Source: Paracoccaceae bacterium (GTDB taxonomy: Bacteria; Pseudomonadota; Alphaproteobacteria; Rhodobacterales; Rhodobacteraceae). From it: a stretch of 64,000 nt of DNA. The stretch lies in the NCBI GenBank assembly GCA_022823605.1, contig JAJEHS010000001.1:62001-126000 (forward strand). The letters run 5' to 3'. This document shows positions 54,414 through 64,000 of this stretch, piece by piece. The position numbers and the translations under genes are program-made. Within the stretch, counting starts at the first letter, position 1, and every line of letters begins with the position of its first letter. The notes beneath the pieces are model-generated. The model searched no databases. It saw only the letters and a program-made list of their open reading frames with translations, and was not told where the DNA came from.

Positions 54414-55223
54414 TTATGGTTCATTACGGTTATCCAATTCCCGTTCAAGGAGAAAGGAAAAAATCAATTCCCTGAATTCCAATGGTTTTTCTATACAAGG
54501 TAAATGTCCTGAACCTATAATGGTTTCATGGACAGCGTTGGGCAAACCCTTTGTGCCTTCGATAACCTCTTCGGGTGGTATTGCACCATCTTCCGAACCA
54601 CTAATGACCAACGTGTCCACTTTCACCTCTCCCAACTGTCCCCTCAAATCTGTGTGTTTCAATACTCGACAACAATCCAGATAACCTCTTTGTGGGGTTC
54701 TAGTCAGCATATTCCTCCAAGCCAATAATTCCTCGGACTTGTTCTTTCGGAAGTCTTTCGAAAACCATTTTTCAAGGATGGAATCTCCAACGGCATCAAG
54801 ACCTACTCTCTCAATAATTTTTATCCGATCATTCCAAAATGCTTCATCCCTTACCTTCGGAGATGAGTTTGAAAAAACAAAGGCCTTAACCAGATCAGGT
54901 CGATTCAATACAACCTGCAGGCCTATCAATCCCCCTATTGATACACCTACAAATACACAATCACTGATTTGCTTGTCATCCAGAATTTCTATTATGTCGG
55001 ACGCAAGCCCTTCTATACCGAAGTCATTTTCCGAAATATCACTTAATCCATGACCTCGCTTATCAAATCTGATAATGCGGTACCTCCGGGGAAAATTTCG
55101 CAAAAACCTGTCCCAAATGCGTAAGTCGGTACCAAGAGAATTGGCCAGAACAAACGCAGGGCCATCCTTGTTGCCTTCATCGGATACATTGATTCCCAGG
55201 CCATTTATAATCTTCACTTCCAT
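54414..55223 (-). CDS. Alpha/beta hydrolase, PcaD-like
   Basis: Serine hydrolase of 269 residues. The oxyanion region LANSLGTDLRIWDRF, the nucleophile elbow GVSIGG, the Asp in ISGSEDGAIPPE and the His in GSGHLPCIEKP are complete. The NSLG-DLRIWD motif and GVSIGG are typical of 3-oxoadipate enol-lactonase (PcaD), but no other protocatechuate gene is present, so another lactone or ester may be the substrate. It is followed by the MFS gene 71 bp downstream. Confidence 0.82.
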   Translation of the reverse strand: MEVKIINGLGINVSDEGNKDGPAFVLANSLGTDLRIWDRFLRNFPRRYRIIRFDKRGHGLSDISENDFGIEGLASDIIEILDDKQISDCVFVGVSIGGLIGLQVVLNRPDLVKAFVFSNSSPKVRDEAFWNDRIKIIERVGLDAVGDSILEKWFSKDFRKNKSEELLAWRNMLTRTPQRGYLDCCRVLKHTDLRGQLGEVKVDTLVISGSEDGAIPPEEVIEGTKGLPNAVHETIIGSGHLPCIEKPLEFRELIFSFLLERELDNRNEP

Positions 55224-55277
55224 ATTTATTTCCAGAGAATTGCCATATAAACCATTTTGGGAGAATTGCTTGCTGTT

Positions 55278-55354
55278 TGGCGACCCCTCGAGGACTCGAA
55301 CCCCGAACCTGCAGATTAGAAGTCAGCCGCTCTATCCAGTTGAGCTAAGGGGCC
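55278..55354 (-). tRNA. tRNA-Arg (anticodon UCU)
   Basis: A complete 77-nt cloverleaf including an encoded CCA end. The acceptor GGCCCCT pairs with AGGGGTC with one G-U pair, the T loop is TTCGAGT, and the anticodon loop is CTTCTAA (anticodon at 55318-55320). It reads AGA and AGG. The anticodon stem has a U-U mismatch at pair 29-41. Confidence 0.92.
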
Positions 55355-55398
55355 AATCAAACATTCCGACCAATATTGTTCTGATTTTTTCCTGGACT

Positions 55399-55475
55399 TG
55401 GCGGCCCCTGGAGGACTCGAACCCCCAACCTACTGATTCGAAGTCAGCCACTCTATCCAGTTGAGCTAAGGGGCC
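55399..55475 (-). tRNA. tRNA-Arg (anticodon UCG)
   Basis: A complete 77-nt cloverleaf with encoded CCA. The acceptor stem GGCCCCT/AGGGGCC is perfect, the anticodon loop is CTTCGAA (anticodon at 55439-55441), and the T arm is GGGGG-TTCGAGT-like. It reads CGA and probably CGG. The 5' half is nearly identical to the neighbouring tRNA-Arg, 44 bp downstream in its own direction. Confidence 0.94.
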
Positions 55476-55603
55476 TCCTAGGAAAAACATAAATCTATTG
55501 GAATAATTACCAGGTTGCAACCCGTATACAAGACATTTTTCATTCAAAAGGTTCAAAAACAGAAGAATTTTAGTTGATAATTGGTTCTAAGGTATTCTTG
55601 AGT

Positions 55604-56863
55604 TCAGCCGGCTCTTAATCTCTGGCCCAATGGAATTTCGTTGATGGGGACATGTACTATGGCTGAAAATGTTGCGACCCCTACGCCGATCCACCAAACC
55701 ATGTCATAGTTTCCCGTTCGGTCATAAAGAAATCCTCCCAACCATACACCGATGAATCCACCCAGTTGATGGGAAAAGAATATGATTCCGTACAAGGTTG
55801 CCATGTAACGCAAACCATAGATATGACCAATCAGGCCGCTGGTCAGGGGAACAGTTGCCAGCCACAAAAAACCCATTGCAAAGGAGAACCAGATAATGTT
55901 GAAGGGTGTGAACGGTAGCATCAGGAATAGAATCGTGAAAATTGCCCTTAATGCATAAATTATGGTCAATACCCATTTTCTTGAGTAATGCGTGCCCAGC
56001 CAACCTGCTCCCAAGGTTCCGATGATATTAGCCAGGCCTATCAGGGAAATAGTAACAGCTCCCAAGGATGAGGTAGTGGAAATACCAAGACTATCAATGA
56101 AACCACCCCTGACAATCGGTTCGCTGAATTCGGTCACAAATGCCGGAAAGTGAGCCGTAATCAGGGCCAACTGATATCCACAGGAGAAAAAGCCGACGAA
56201 AATCAGTGTGAATGAGGGATCACCGAATGCTTTCCTTAAAATACCGGTAATGGTTTCTTCCATCTCCTGTGGTGTTGCCTTGTAGTCACTCTTGAAAACT
56301 GGGAGAGTTACCATAACCAGCAGAATGGCACCTGCAAATACCAGAAATACCGATTGCCATGGCATCAAACCCAAAAGGTATTCCGCTAGCGGTGGGCCTA
56401 TGATTTGTCCACCAGAACCCGCTGCGGTTGCAATACCAAGCGACATCGAGCGGTGTTTGTGTGAACTGGCCCTTCCAACAACAGCCAGAATTACTCCAAA
56501 GCCCGTACCTGCAATACCCAAACCAACGGCAAACTCCAGTAATTGATGAGCCTCCGGTGTTGTGGCTACACTCGATAAAACCAATCCGATGGCATAGATT
56601 ATTGCTCCAAGGATTATGGCGATTCTGTCGCCTATTCTTTCAGCAAGGGCTCCAAAGAATGGTTGTCCTATTCCCCAGGCAAGATTTTGAATTGCGATGG
56701 CAAAGGAAAAGTCCATTCTGGGCCATCCAAACTCCTCCGCAATGGGGATTTGGAAAACACCAAAAGTAGACCTGATTGCAAAACTGACACAGATGATCAA
56801 GCATCCACATAGGAGTATTGGGGTGATCAGATTGCCGTTTTCTACCTTTGCACTATTGTTCAT
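55604..56863 (-). CDS. MFS transporter, monocarboxylate/OFA-like
   Basis: Twelve-helix major facilitator of 419 residues. STFGVFQIPIAEEFGWPRMD at the start and FFGALAERIGDRIAIILGA fit the OFA/monocarboxylate porter group, which moves oxalate, formate or other small acids. GIAGTGFGVILAVVGRASSH is the helix 4-5 region. The substrate is unknown. It lies alone upstream of the tRNA genes. Confidence 0.85.
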   Translation of the reverse strand: MNNSAKVENGNLITPILLCGCLIICVSFAIRSTFGVFQIPIAEEFGWPRMDFSFAIAIQNLAWGIGQPFFGALAERIGDRIAIILGAIIYAIGLVLSSVATTPEAHQLLEFAVGLGIAGTGFGVILAVVGRASSHKHRSMSLGIATAAGSGGQIIGPPLAEYLLGLMPWQSVFLVFAGAILLVMVTLPVFKSDYKATPQEMEETITGILRKAFGDPSFTLIFVGFFSCGYQLALITAHFPAFVTEFSEPIVRGGFIDSLGISTTSSLGAVTISLIGLANIIGTLGAGWLGTHYSRKWVLTIIYALRAIFTILFLMLPFTPFNIIWFSFAMGFLWLATVPLTSGLIGHIYGLRYMATLYGIIFFSHQLGGFIGVWLGGFLYDRTGNYDMVWWIGVGVATFSAIVHVPINEIPLGQRLRAG

Positions 56864-56929
56864 CGGTAAATCTGCCGTGGATGGAAATCTGTAAAAAAGA
56901 ACTCAAAATACTGAACCGCAGGGTTCTGT

Positions 56930-57241
56930 TCAGTGGGTCCAGGTGTCTTTGCGTTCAAAGGCAAAGTTTTCGGCATAACCTCTGGGTCTGATCACCGGCT
57001 TTCTTTTCTTGGGGTCCTGTACACTGTAGGTCAGGTTTCTCTTGATGGCATATTCAATGGCTTCCTCTTTCGTATCGAAAGCAAGTTTAACCTGGGACTG
57101 GGTGTCGGCGGAACTGGTCCATCCCATCAAGGGGTCCTTCTTGCGAGGAGAACTATGGATAAATTCCAATACCCACTTGTTGGTTCCTGCAGTTCCTGAC
57201 TGCATTACTGACCTGGAGGGTTGGTAAATTAGTACATCCAT
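56930..57241 (-). CDS. NDUFS4-like complex I accessory subunit
   Basis: A 103-residue soluble protein matching the ETC complex I subunit conserved region (18-kDa/NDUFS4 homologue). The start MDVLIYQPSRSVMQSGTAGT at ATG 57241 is preferred to an ATG five codons earlier. The family motifs KWVLEF, GWTSSADTQSQVKLAFDTKE and YAENFAFERKDTWTH follow. In alphaproteobacteria and mitochondria it is a peripheral subunit of NADH dehydrogenase. This family strongly supports an alphaproteobacterial host. Confidence 0.93.
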   Translation of the reverse strand: MDVLIYQPSRSVMQSGTAGTNKWVLEFIHSSPRKKDPLMGWTSSADTQSQVKLAFDTKEEAIEYAIKRNLTYSVQDPKKRKPVIRPRGYAENFAFERKDTWTH

Positions 57242-57424
57242 CCTGAAATCCCACAATTCATATAATAAATCTGAATCTAGTAAATACCTAATGCTAAATC
57301 AATAAATCACATCAACAATTATCCTAAATTTTTACTCATTTATTCACTGCCTCCTACCTAATCCTCTGGACCTTCATTTTACAAATTCTTAACTCTTTCT
57401 TCAAAGTCCCTATAATATTTACCC

Positions 57425-59596
57425 ATGACTTCCGAAATCTTTACACTTACGAAAAATCCATATCGGCAAAACATTAAGCTGGAAGGTGGTAAACCTTTTA
57501 TCCTCCATTCTGATTTCAAGCCGGCCGGAGACCAGCCCCAGGCCATTGAGGAACTAACCCGGAACATTGTCGAAGGTGAAACGAATCAGGTTCTCCTCGG
57601 AGCAACAGGAACGGGAAAAACCTTTACCATGGTCAAGGTAATCGAGACCTTGCAAAGACCTGCCATAGTAATTGCACCGAACAAGACCTTGGCTGCACAA
57701 CTTTACGGAGAGTTCAAGTCTTTTTTTCCGGAAAATTCTGTTGAATATTTTGTCAGTTACTACGACTATTACCAACCTGAGGCCTATGTCCCAAGGACTG
57801 ATACCTACGTTGAGAAGGAAGCACAGATCAATGAACATATTGATCGAATGCGACATTCTGCAACTAGAGCACTGTTGGAGAAAGATGATGTTGTCATAGT
57901 CGCTTCGGTATCCTGCATTTATGGTATTGGATCTTTTGAAAGCTACAGCGATATGTCCCTGGACCTGATTGCTGGACATGAATATGATCAAAGGAAAGTC
58001 ATCAACAATCTTGTCGAGCAACAATACCGTCGTAATGATACGTTTTTTCAAAGGGGTTGCTTCAGGGTAAGGGGTGATATCGTCGAAATATGGCCTGCCC
58101 ACTATGAGGATCGAGCCTGGAGATTGTCATTCTTTGGCGATGAAGTCGAGATGGTACAGGAATTTGATCCCTTGACCGGGGAGGTGTTTGATAACCTTGA
58201 CCAGATAAGGGTTTATGCCAATTCACATTATGTAACTCCTCGTCCTACTGTTCTCCAGGCTATAGAGAATATCAAGTTGGAGTTACGACACAGATTGGCC
58301 CATTTGACCGAGGCTGGTAGATTATTGGAAGCACAAAGATTGGAACAGCGTACCAATTTTGACCTGGAAATGCTGACTGCTGCAGGGGTATGCAAGGGAA
58401 TTGAAAACTACTCAAGATATCTTACCGGCAGAAACCCGGGGGAACCTCCCCCTACCCTTCTGGAATATCTACCAGAAAAGGCAATTATGTTCATCGACGA
58501 ATCACATGTTACCGTTTCTCAACTTGGGGGAATGTATAAGGGAGATTATCGAAGAAAATCTACGCTTTCGGAACATGGATTCAGATTACCCTCCTGTATT
58601 GACAACAGGCCTTTGAAATTTGAAGAGTGGGAAAGTTATAGACCTCAAACTGTGTTTGTTTCAGCTACCCCCGGAGATTGGGAACTACAGAAAACCGAAG
58701 GTGTTGTCGTTGAGCAGATCGTACGTCCAACCGGGCTTTTGGACCCTGAAATTGTAGTCAGACCGGTTACCCATCAGGTTGATGAACTCCTGGAGGAAAT
58801 TAGGATTGTTACCCAAAAGGGATATCGGGTTCTGGTTACAACCCTTACCAAGCGTATGGCTGAAGACCTTACTGAATACCTTCATGAACAGGGTGTACGG
58901 GTAAGATACTTGCACTCAGATGTTGAAACCCTTGAACGAATAGAGATCATCAGAGACCTGAGGTTGGGTACCTTTGATGTTCTGGTCGGGATCAATCTGC
59001 TAAGGGAAGGTCTTGATATTCCTGAATGTGGTCTGGTTGCTATCCTGGATGCTGACAAAGAGGGCTTTTTGAGATCCGAGCGGTCCTTGATTCAAACCGT
59101 AGGCAGAGCATCCAGAAATGCCGAGGGCAAGGTGATCATGTTTGCCGATAGAATTACCAGATCCATGGAAGCAGCGATATCAGAGACCGATAGAAGAAGG
59201 GAAAAGCAGAAGAAATACAATGAGGAACATGGAATCGTTGCTCAAACTGTGCAGAAAAACATTTCGGATGCTTTCGCTGGAGTTTACTCCTCGGACATTG
59301 ATGCCAACCGCATCACTGCTGATTTGGAAACACACAAGATCGGTGCAAACCTTCAAGCACATCTGGATGATTTGCGTAAACAGATGTACAAGGCTGCAGA
59401 AAACCTTGAATTTGAAGATGCAGCTAGAATTAGGGACGAAATCAAACGTCTGGAAACGGTGGAATTGGTATTGGCTGATGATCCCCTGGCTAGGCAAAGC
59501 AAGGTTGAAGAAATGGTTTCGGAAGCTCTCGAAGCCCGTGGAAGGTCCAAATCGGGCAAACCTGGCACAAGAAAATTCAAAAGTTCATTAAAATAG
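57425..59596 (+). CDS. uvrB: UvrABC excision nuclease subunit B
   Basis: DNA damage-recognition helicase-like subunit of nucleotide excision repair, 723 residues. Walker A GATGTGKT is at residues 59-66. The beta-hairpin region [20 protein letters not shown] follows. The other helicase motifs, including [37 protein letters not shown] and [12 protein letters not shown], are intact. A C-terminal UVR motif ([19 protein letters not shown]) binds UvrC. No strong ribosome site precedes the ATG. It is convergent with lysK. Confidence 0.97.
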   Translation: MTSEIFTLTKNPYRQNIKLEGGKPFILHSDFKPAGDQPQAIEELTRNIVEGETNQVLLGATGTGKTFTMVKVIETLQRPAIVIAPNKTLAAQLYGEFKSFFPENSVEYFVSYYDYYQPEAYVPRTDTYVEKEAQINEHIDRMRHSATRALLEKDDVVIVASVSCIYGIGSFESYSDMSLDLIAGHEYDQRKVINNLVEQQYRRNDTFFQRGCFRVRGDIVEIWPAHYEDRAWRLSFFGDEVEMVQEFDPLTGEVFDNLDQIRVYANSHYVTPRPTVLQAIENIKLELRHRLAHLTEAGRLLEAQRLEQRTNFDLEMLTAAGVCKGIENYSRYLTGRNPGEPPPTLLEYLPEKAIMFIDESHVTVSQLGGMYKGDYRRKSTLSEHGFRLPSCIDNRPLKFEEWESYRPQTVFVSATPGDWELQKTEGVVVEQIVRPTGLLDPEIVVRPVTHQVDELLEEIRIVTQKGYRVLVTTLTKRMAEDLTEYLHEQGVRVRYLHSDVETLERIEIIRDLRLGTFDVLVGINLLREGLDIPECGLVAILDADKEGFLRSERSLIQTVGRASRNAEGKVIMFADRITRSMEAAISETDRRREKQKKYNEEHGIVAQTVQKNISDAFAGVYSSDIDANRITADLETHKIGANLQAHLDDLRKQMYKAAENLEFEDAARIRDEIKRLETVELVLADDPLARQSKVEEMVSEALEARGRSKSGKPGTRKFKSSLK

Positions 59597-59671
59597 GATA
59601 TTTACAATCAAACTACTTTTGATACGGTAAAGTAAGTATCATACCCTGATTGAAACTGGACAACATTGGGC

Positions 59672-61279
59672 CTAAGAATTTCTGGAAGTAAAACTTGCAT
59701 CTTTCAATCTCTGGGAAATTAAATCAGCTGTTTTCCTTGCACCGAAAAGAGCGATAAAACTGCCAAATCTAGGTCCCTGACTGGTACCAAAAAGTGTTTC
59801 GTATAAGGCGGAAAACCAGGACCTCAATGGGTCAAACTGGTGATTCTTTCCGATTGAATAAACCATTGATTGGTATTCCTCACCACTATTTCCCCCAGTC
59901 CAATCCAGAAGTTTGTCCCTTAACTCTTCTAGAGCAATCCTTTCCTTCTCATTAGGTGCTCGTAAACTTCTTGTCGGTGCTACCCTTTCATTGAAATAAT
60001 TGATGGCACCCTTAAGATTTCTGTACAGTTCCGGATTGTCTGTTGGGTTGGCGACATTGGCATGTTTCTTAATAAGTCCCCAGATAACTTCTTCATCTAC
60101 TGTTCCAGCAGCACCTACCAGATTTATTATCATTGAATAGGAAATATCACTTCCAACCTTAGGTGGATTACCTGCATATACATGCCAGGCAGGATTGTTC
60201 AATTGCTCAATCAATCCTTGAGATGGATAACTGGCAACAAACTTCTGTAAATCATCAACTGCTCGGGGAACAGCATCAAAGGTCAATCTTTTGGCAGTTT
60301 TCGGCTTCTGGAACATGAATAGTCCCAGAGAATCAGGTGATGAATAATCAATCCAGTTCTCCATGGAAATGCCTTCACCACCGCTTGATTTGGAAATTTT
60401 CCTACCATTCTCATCCAAAAACAGTTCATAAAACATCTCAAGGGGTGGTGGCTTGCCAAAGACACGACAGAGCTTTCTTGCAAGTTCAGCTGATGGGATT
60501 AAATCCTTGCCATACATTTCATAATCAACTTCCAATTGCGCCCATCTCATGGCCCAATCCGGCTTCCATTGCATTTTTACATTACCACCTGTTACAGGGA
60601 GTTCGATCATCTCCCCATCAGGTTCCTGATACAGAATGGTTCCTTTTGATGTATCCCAGTCTAAAATCGGAACCTGCAGTACCTTGCCAGAAACTGGACT
60701 GATGGGCAAGAACGGAGAATAGCTTTGTTCCCTTCCCTTGGTTACCCCACCTAGAGAGGGAAGCATGATGTCCATCAGTTGATCATACCTCTCAAGGGCA
60801 AGCAGAAGCATTTCATCAAATTTACCTGACTGATAATATTGAGTTGCCGATATGAACTCGTACTCAAAATCAAAACTGTCCAAAAAGCTCCGCAATTTCT
60901 GGTTATTGTAATGGGCGAAGCTCTCACACTCCCCAAATGGATCAGTGACCTTTGTTAATGGCAAGCCCAGATCTTCCTGCAACCTGTCTCTATTTGGTAC
61001 ATTCAGTGGAACTTTTCTGAAACCATCCAGATCATCAGAAAAACAAACAAGTTTGGTCGGGATATCGGAAATTTCGTGGAAGGCCCTTCTGACCATGGTT
61101 GTACGGGCCACTTCACCGAAGGTTCCTATGTGTGGCAACCCAGATGGTCCGTAACCTGTTTGAAACAAAACATAACCCTTGGCAGGAATTTTATTGTTTA
61201 TCCGCTTTAACAGTTTCTTTGCTTCAACGAACGGCCAAGCCTTTAATTGATCCAGTTCTTCCGGTGTATAACCCATCAA
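59672..61279 (-). CDS. lysK: Lysyl-tRNA synthetase, class I
   Basis: Class I LysRS of 535 residues, cytoplasmic. The HIGH-like motif is GLPHIGTFGE (residues 47-56) and the KMSKS-like motif is GRKISKSSGGEG. This archaeal-type enzyme is common in alphaproteobacteria in place of class II LysS. Residues FSDDLDGFRKVP and the zinc-free C-terminal helical bundle agree with the bacterial subgroup. It is convergent with uvrB (75 bp apart) and follows the methyltransferase-HNH gene on the same strand after 176 bp. Confidence 0.95.
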   Translation of the reverse strand: MMGYTPEELDQLKAWPFVEAKKLLKRINNKIPAKGYVLFQTGYGPSGLPHIGTFGEVARTTMVRRAFHEISDIPTKLVCFSDDLDGFRKVPLNVPNRDRLQEDLGLPLTKVTDPFGECESFAHYNNQKLRSFLDSFDFEYEFISATQYYQSGKFDEMLLLALERYDQLMDIMLPSLGGVTKGREQSYSPFLPISPVSGKVLQVPILDWDTSKGTILYQEPDGEMIELPVTGGNVKMQWKPDWAMRWAQLEVDYEMYGKDLIPSAELARKLCRVFGKPPPLEMFYELFLDENGRKISKSSGGEGISMENWIDYSSPDSLGLFMFQKPKTAKRLTFDAVPRAVDDLQKFVASYPSQGLIEQLNNPAWHVYAGNPPKVGSDISYSMIINLVGAAGTVDEEVIWGLIKKHANVANPTDNPELYRNLKGAINYFNERVAPTRSLRAPNEKERIALEELRDKLLDWTGGNSGEEYQSMVYSIGKNHQFDPLRSWFSALYETLFGTSQGPRFGSFIALFGARKTADLISQRLKDASFTSRNS

Positions 61280-61455
61280 ATTATTCCAGTTTGTTTTTGA
61301 TTTACCCTGCTTTCAATTGATTACAGCGACTTTTGAATTTAACGTCTACCAAGGGGGTTTCCTAGTCTTACTTCGTATAATATTTTATGATGAAATATAA
61401 TCATTTGGTAATTTGTGGCGGATTTCAAAATACTATAAATCAATCTGATCACACT
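61280..61455. other. Short AT-rich spacer between the methyltransferase-HNH gene and lysK
   Basis: About 175 bp with no gene; no obvious terminator hairpin is visible. Confidence 0.3.
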
Positions 61456-63156
61456 CTATAATGACCATTCAGCAATTTGGTGGTCGGAGCGAATGGCAAA
61501 TCGTCTCTTCTGGAGACCGTCAAAAATAGTTTCATGATCAATGTTCTCCGAGAAGAGCGGTAGTGATGCCTTTGCTTCCATAAGAAATCTCTTTTCCACA
61601 GCTTCATTCTGGGTCCATGCTCGGTTCCACCATTCAAGAATGCGATCAGAACTTCTATCCAACATTTCTGCGTAAGGGAGTTTGTCACTTTTTCGACGAT
61701 TTATAACCGGAGAGGATGGCAACAAGTTCCAAAGATCAGCACAAGGCCATGCTGCCCAAGAAAGACAGTGATCCACATCAAAATTATTTTTCCCGAGACG
61801 TTTTCCGCTCCATACACAATGAACAGGTTTGGATTGCATCAATTGCTTGGTTTGATCTCGAACAAATCTCACATTTCGACTTGGATCAAGCCATTGCATG
61901 GCATTGTAAATTACAGTTTGATCAATTTCCCTTCCCTGTGTTTGGGCATAGCCTTGCATCAACCTAATCCATTCGGCAACCAGTGCCGGTTCTATCCAAG
62001 CATCAAATCGTACCATCGTCCTCCAAATATTTCCAGGGATAAGCATTTTACCAAAGGAAGAAAGGTAGGGTTCATCTATGATAAGCTGATTAGAAATTCT
62101 CCTAGCTCTTCCCCTCACTACAGGAAATATAGGCTCATCCATACCCGGATATGTCATATGATAGGCAGGCATTCTTGTAATCGTTGCTGCAGCCTCTCGA
62201 AGGGCATTATGTACGGTTTTGGCATTTTCACCAGTAAACCTACTTCCCACACGAAAATCTATCGGTACTAACTCAGAAACAACATTCCAAGTTTCTTTTT
62301 TTACAAATCCAAGATTTTTTATACCTCTATTTTTAGGGCTTTGTGGTAAATCGGAATTAATAAGGGGATGGTAAAGCCTTAACCAATTGAGGGCTACCAG
62401 ACCCAATGGAATGTAAACCTCACCTTCAGAACCATGCTCGGCCATACCTTGAGAACCATCAGCTGCTCTGGCAACAGAACGCAATAATCCAAGTTTGTAT
62501 GTCGAGGACTTTGCATCGTTTAGAACAACATGTCTAAGTATTGGAAGAGCATCTGTGCCATCATCATGCAACTGTAGAACCAATTGCTCCCACAAAAGTT
62601 CAGTTCGACCCCATACATCTGGTCTTGATTGTTGATAAACAACCGACATGCCATTGACTTGAGCAAGTGAGATTAATTCTTCAGAACTAACTGGATGCAT
62701 TGATCGGGATTGATCCACTTGGCCCATGCGGAGACTGATGAACAATTTGCCACCCGGTTTCAGAAGCCCGGCCAATTTTCTAAAGGCCCGTTCCCTGGCA
62801 TTTGGAGGTACATGCATCCAAACAGCAGAGACAAATATGGCATCGAATGCAGTTCCGATTCTATAAACCTCTTTTAAACCCGGAAGGCTGTCATCAAGCC
62901 ATTCAAATTGTGAATCCTTATGTCGCTTCATTCCAAATGAACGCATTGTTGCTGCAGGTTCTACCGCAAGTACTGTATAGCCCAGTTCAGCGAACCAAGC
63001 TGCATCCCTTCCGGAACCTGCCCCTACATCAAGGAAGGCCGCAGGTTGTGAAGGTAACAAATCGATCACAGGTGAAAATAGTTCCTCTGGATTAACCGTT
63101 TCGTAACGATTGGCCAACAATCGACCAGATTCACCCTCATAAGCCTCAATAGACAT
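61456..63156 (-). CDS. Fused class I methyltransferase - HNH endonuclease-like protein
   Basis: A 566-residue protein that I cannot assign to a named family. Residues 1-180 form a Rossmann methyltransferase: SAM motif I FLDVGAGSGRDAAWFAELG (41-59), acidic VLAVEP, FDAIFVSAVWMHVPP and LLKPGGKLFISLRMG. These are typical of the Methyltransf_11/25 group that acts on small molecules or proteins, and the DNA methylase motif (NPPY type) is absent. Residues 200-440 are an unknown middle part (SSTYKLGLLRSVARAADGS). At 447-489, CVWSGKRLGKNNFDVDHC and WNLLPSSPVINRRKSDKL form an HNH site (Asp462-His463, Asn477, Asn486, Lys489). It is read 29 bp after nadD and is intact. Defence or modification roles are possible. 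Confidence 0.8.
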   Translation of the reverse strand: MSIEAYEGESGRLLANRYETVNPEELFSPVIDLLPSQPAAFLDVGAGSGRDAAWFAELGYTVLAVEPAATMRSFGMKRHKDSQFEWLDDSLPGLKEVYRIGTAFDAIFVSAVWMHVPPNARERAFRKLAGLLKPGGKLFISLRMGQVDQSRSMHPVSSEELISLAQVNGMSVVYQQSRPDVWGRTELLWEQLVLQLHDDGTDALPILRHVVLNDAKSSTYKLGLLRSVARAADGSQGMAEHGSEGEVYIPLGLVALNWLRLYHPLINSDLPQSPKNRGIKNLGFVKKETWNVVSELVPIDFRVGSRFTGENAKTVHNALREAAATITRMPAYHMTYPGMDEPIFPVVRGRARRISNQLIIDEPYLSSFGKMLIPGNIWRTMVRFDAWIEPALVAEWIRLMQGYAQTQGREIDQTVIYNAMQWLDPSRNVRFVRDQTKQLMQSKPVHCVWSGKRLGKNNFDVDHCLSWAAWPCADLWNLLPSSPVINRRKSDKLPYAEMLDRSSDRILEWWNRAWTQNEAVEKRFLMEAKASLPLFSENIDHETIFDGLQKRRFAIRSDHQIAEWSL

Positions 63157-63185
63157 TTTGCAACTAAATATTCATTCGGTTGAAG

Positions 63186-63776
63186 TTAAACGGCATTCCA
63201 CAAGCCTTTTGCCCGGTACTGTGATGAGGATACATGAATATTGGGGGTTTTGACCAATGTCCAGACTGGTGGTTCATGACAGGCGATGTTCCTAGCCAAA
63301 TTCGAAGGTATGTAATTTTGGGAAAAAGCGCTTGCTGCCCTTGAAGCCAAACCTGGCAAGTCAGATTTTGTTCGGGACAATACCACAATGGGAATATTTC
63401 GAAAAATCCAGTCCCAATTTTTCCATTGGTCGAATTGAACAAGATTATCCGATCCCATTAACCAGATAAAGAGGTGATCAGGGTACCGATGATTGAGTTT
63501 GCTGATTGTCTCAAAGGTATTGTGGATACGATATGTATATTCAAATTCAGAAACCCTGATTCTTGGGTTGTGAATAATGGACTGTGCTCTTTCATACCGT
63601 CTCTGGAATGAAGCGGGTTTCTCTATCTTGAGGGGGTTTCCAGGACTAACGAGCCACCAGACTTCATCCAGACCAAACAACTTGAGTGCCAGGTTGGATA
63701 TGTGAATATGTCCTTGATGAGGAGGATTAAATGAACCTCCCAGTAATCCGACCAATCTGCATTTGTGGCAAATCAT
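63186..63776 (-). CDS. nadD: Nicotinate-nucleotide adenylyltransferase
   Basis: Enzyme of NAD synthesis that adenylates nicotinate mononucleotide, 196 residues. The nucleotidyltransferase motif GLLGGSFNPPHQGHIHISN is at residues 10-28, the VSPGNPLK substrate segment follows, and the C-terminal ISSSxxR-type motif appears as HVSSSQYRAKG. Length is normal. The methyltransferase-HNH gene follows 29 bp later on the same strand; the usual followers rsfS and rlmH are not there. Confidence 0.94.
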   Translation of the reverse strand: MICHKCRLVGLLGGSFNPPHQGHIHISNLALKLFGLDEVWWLVSPGNPLKIEKPASFQRRYERAQSIIHNPRIRVSEFEYTYRIHNTFETISKLNHRYPDHLFIWLMGSDNLVQFDQWKNWDWIFRNIPIVVLSRTKSDLPGLASRAASAFSQNYIPSNLARNIACHEPPVWTLVKTPNIHVSSSQYRAKGLWNAV

Positions 63777-64000
63777 GCAATTTCCATAAGATAAACATCA
63801 ATTGACATCCATATCTTACTGATTTTTTCAGCCGTTTCTAATGTAGTATATCGTTGAAATGGTACCGATGGATTGGAGCAGTTCGGGCTATCTGATATGT
63901 GATTACATACAAGAAGAATCTGCCAACTTGCATTGAATTTCTCAATTTTAGTTGGCTTTGATTATCTGGGTATGGATTTTCTGAAAGGGTTCTGACAATT
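63777..64000. other. Right-edge intergenic sequence
   Basis: About 225 bp upstream of nadD. It should hold the nadD promoter but I see no clear elements and no other gene. Confidence 0.3.

Noticed and set aside
1-64000. CRISPR array or rRNA genes
   Set aside because: No regularly spaced direct repeats and no rRNA sequence were seen.

Overview
The window looks like a chromosomal segment of a fairly AT-rich alphaproteobacterium, possibly related to Rhodobacterales. The gene content supports this: a heterotetrameric-type sarcosine oxidase alpha subunit, a smo/mtl-like polyol operon with mannitol 2-dehydrogenase, an NDUFS4-like complex I subunit, a class I lysyl-tRNA synthetase, coaBC-dut, and a murJ / rhomboid / trpS cluster. 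This placement is an inference from family content; no rRNA is present.

Layout. 0-5.5 kb: a GH32-like glycosidase cut by the left edge, divergent from a complete CUT1 sugar ABC transporter (binding protein, two permeases, ATPase). 5.5-24.8 kb: mostly housekeeping genes (M3 peptidase, SH3 protein, 2-hydroxyacid dehydrogenase, MoeB/ThiF-like protein, dut, coaBC, soxA-soxG, cobU-cobC-like pair, gshB, rsmI, LppC-type lipoprotein, murJ, degenerate rhomboid, trpS, ilvE-like, coxG-like). 25.2-31.4 kb: a polyol operon (binding protein, two permeases, SDR, AraC regulator, mannitol dehydrogenase) without its own ABC ATPase and with a perfect palindrome inside its promoter. 31.6-34.2 kb: nfu, tsaB and an MscS channel. 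34.8-41.7 kb: a BMP/nucleoside-type ABC transporter followed by an aldehyde dehydrogenase and an SDR.

41.7-51.9 kb is an accessory, decaying region. It holds an XRE regulator with a PemK/MazF-like toxin, a secreted ankyrin protein, an IS1380 transposase remnant, a ParA remnant broken at a run of 13 G, an intact VapBC module, a serine recombinase pseudogene with a res-like inverted repeat, and a multiply disrupted pseudogene of a deoxyribosyltransferase-like family. A block [exported protein X - vapBC - start of P450] is present twice, and each copy has lost different parts: copy 1 (46.57-48.53 kb) keeps vapBC but has broken X and P450; copy 2 (51.22-53.05 kb) keeps P450, has a frameshifted X, and retains only about ten codons of vapC.

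51.9-64 kb returns to ordinary genes: P450, two MFS transporters, a PcaD-like hydrolase, two tandem tRNA-Arg genes, the NDUFS4-like subunit, uvrB, lysK and nadD. Between lysK and nadD lies the most unusual intact gene of the window: a 566-residue protein with an N-terminal class I methyltransferase fold and a C-terminal HNH nuclease motif. The gene is read directly after nadD.
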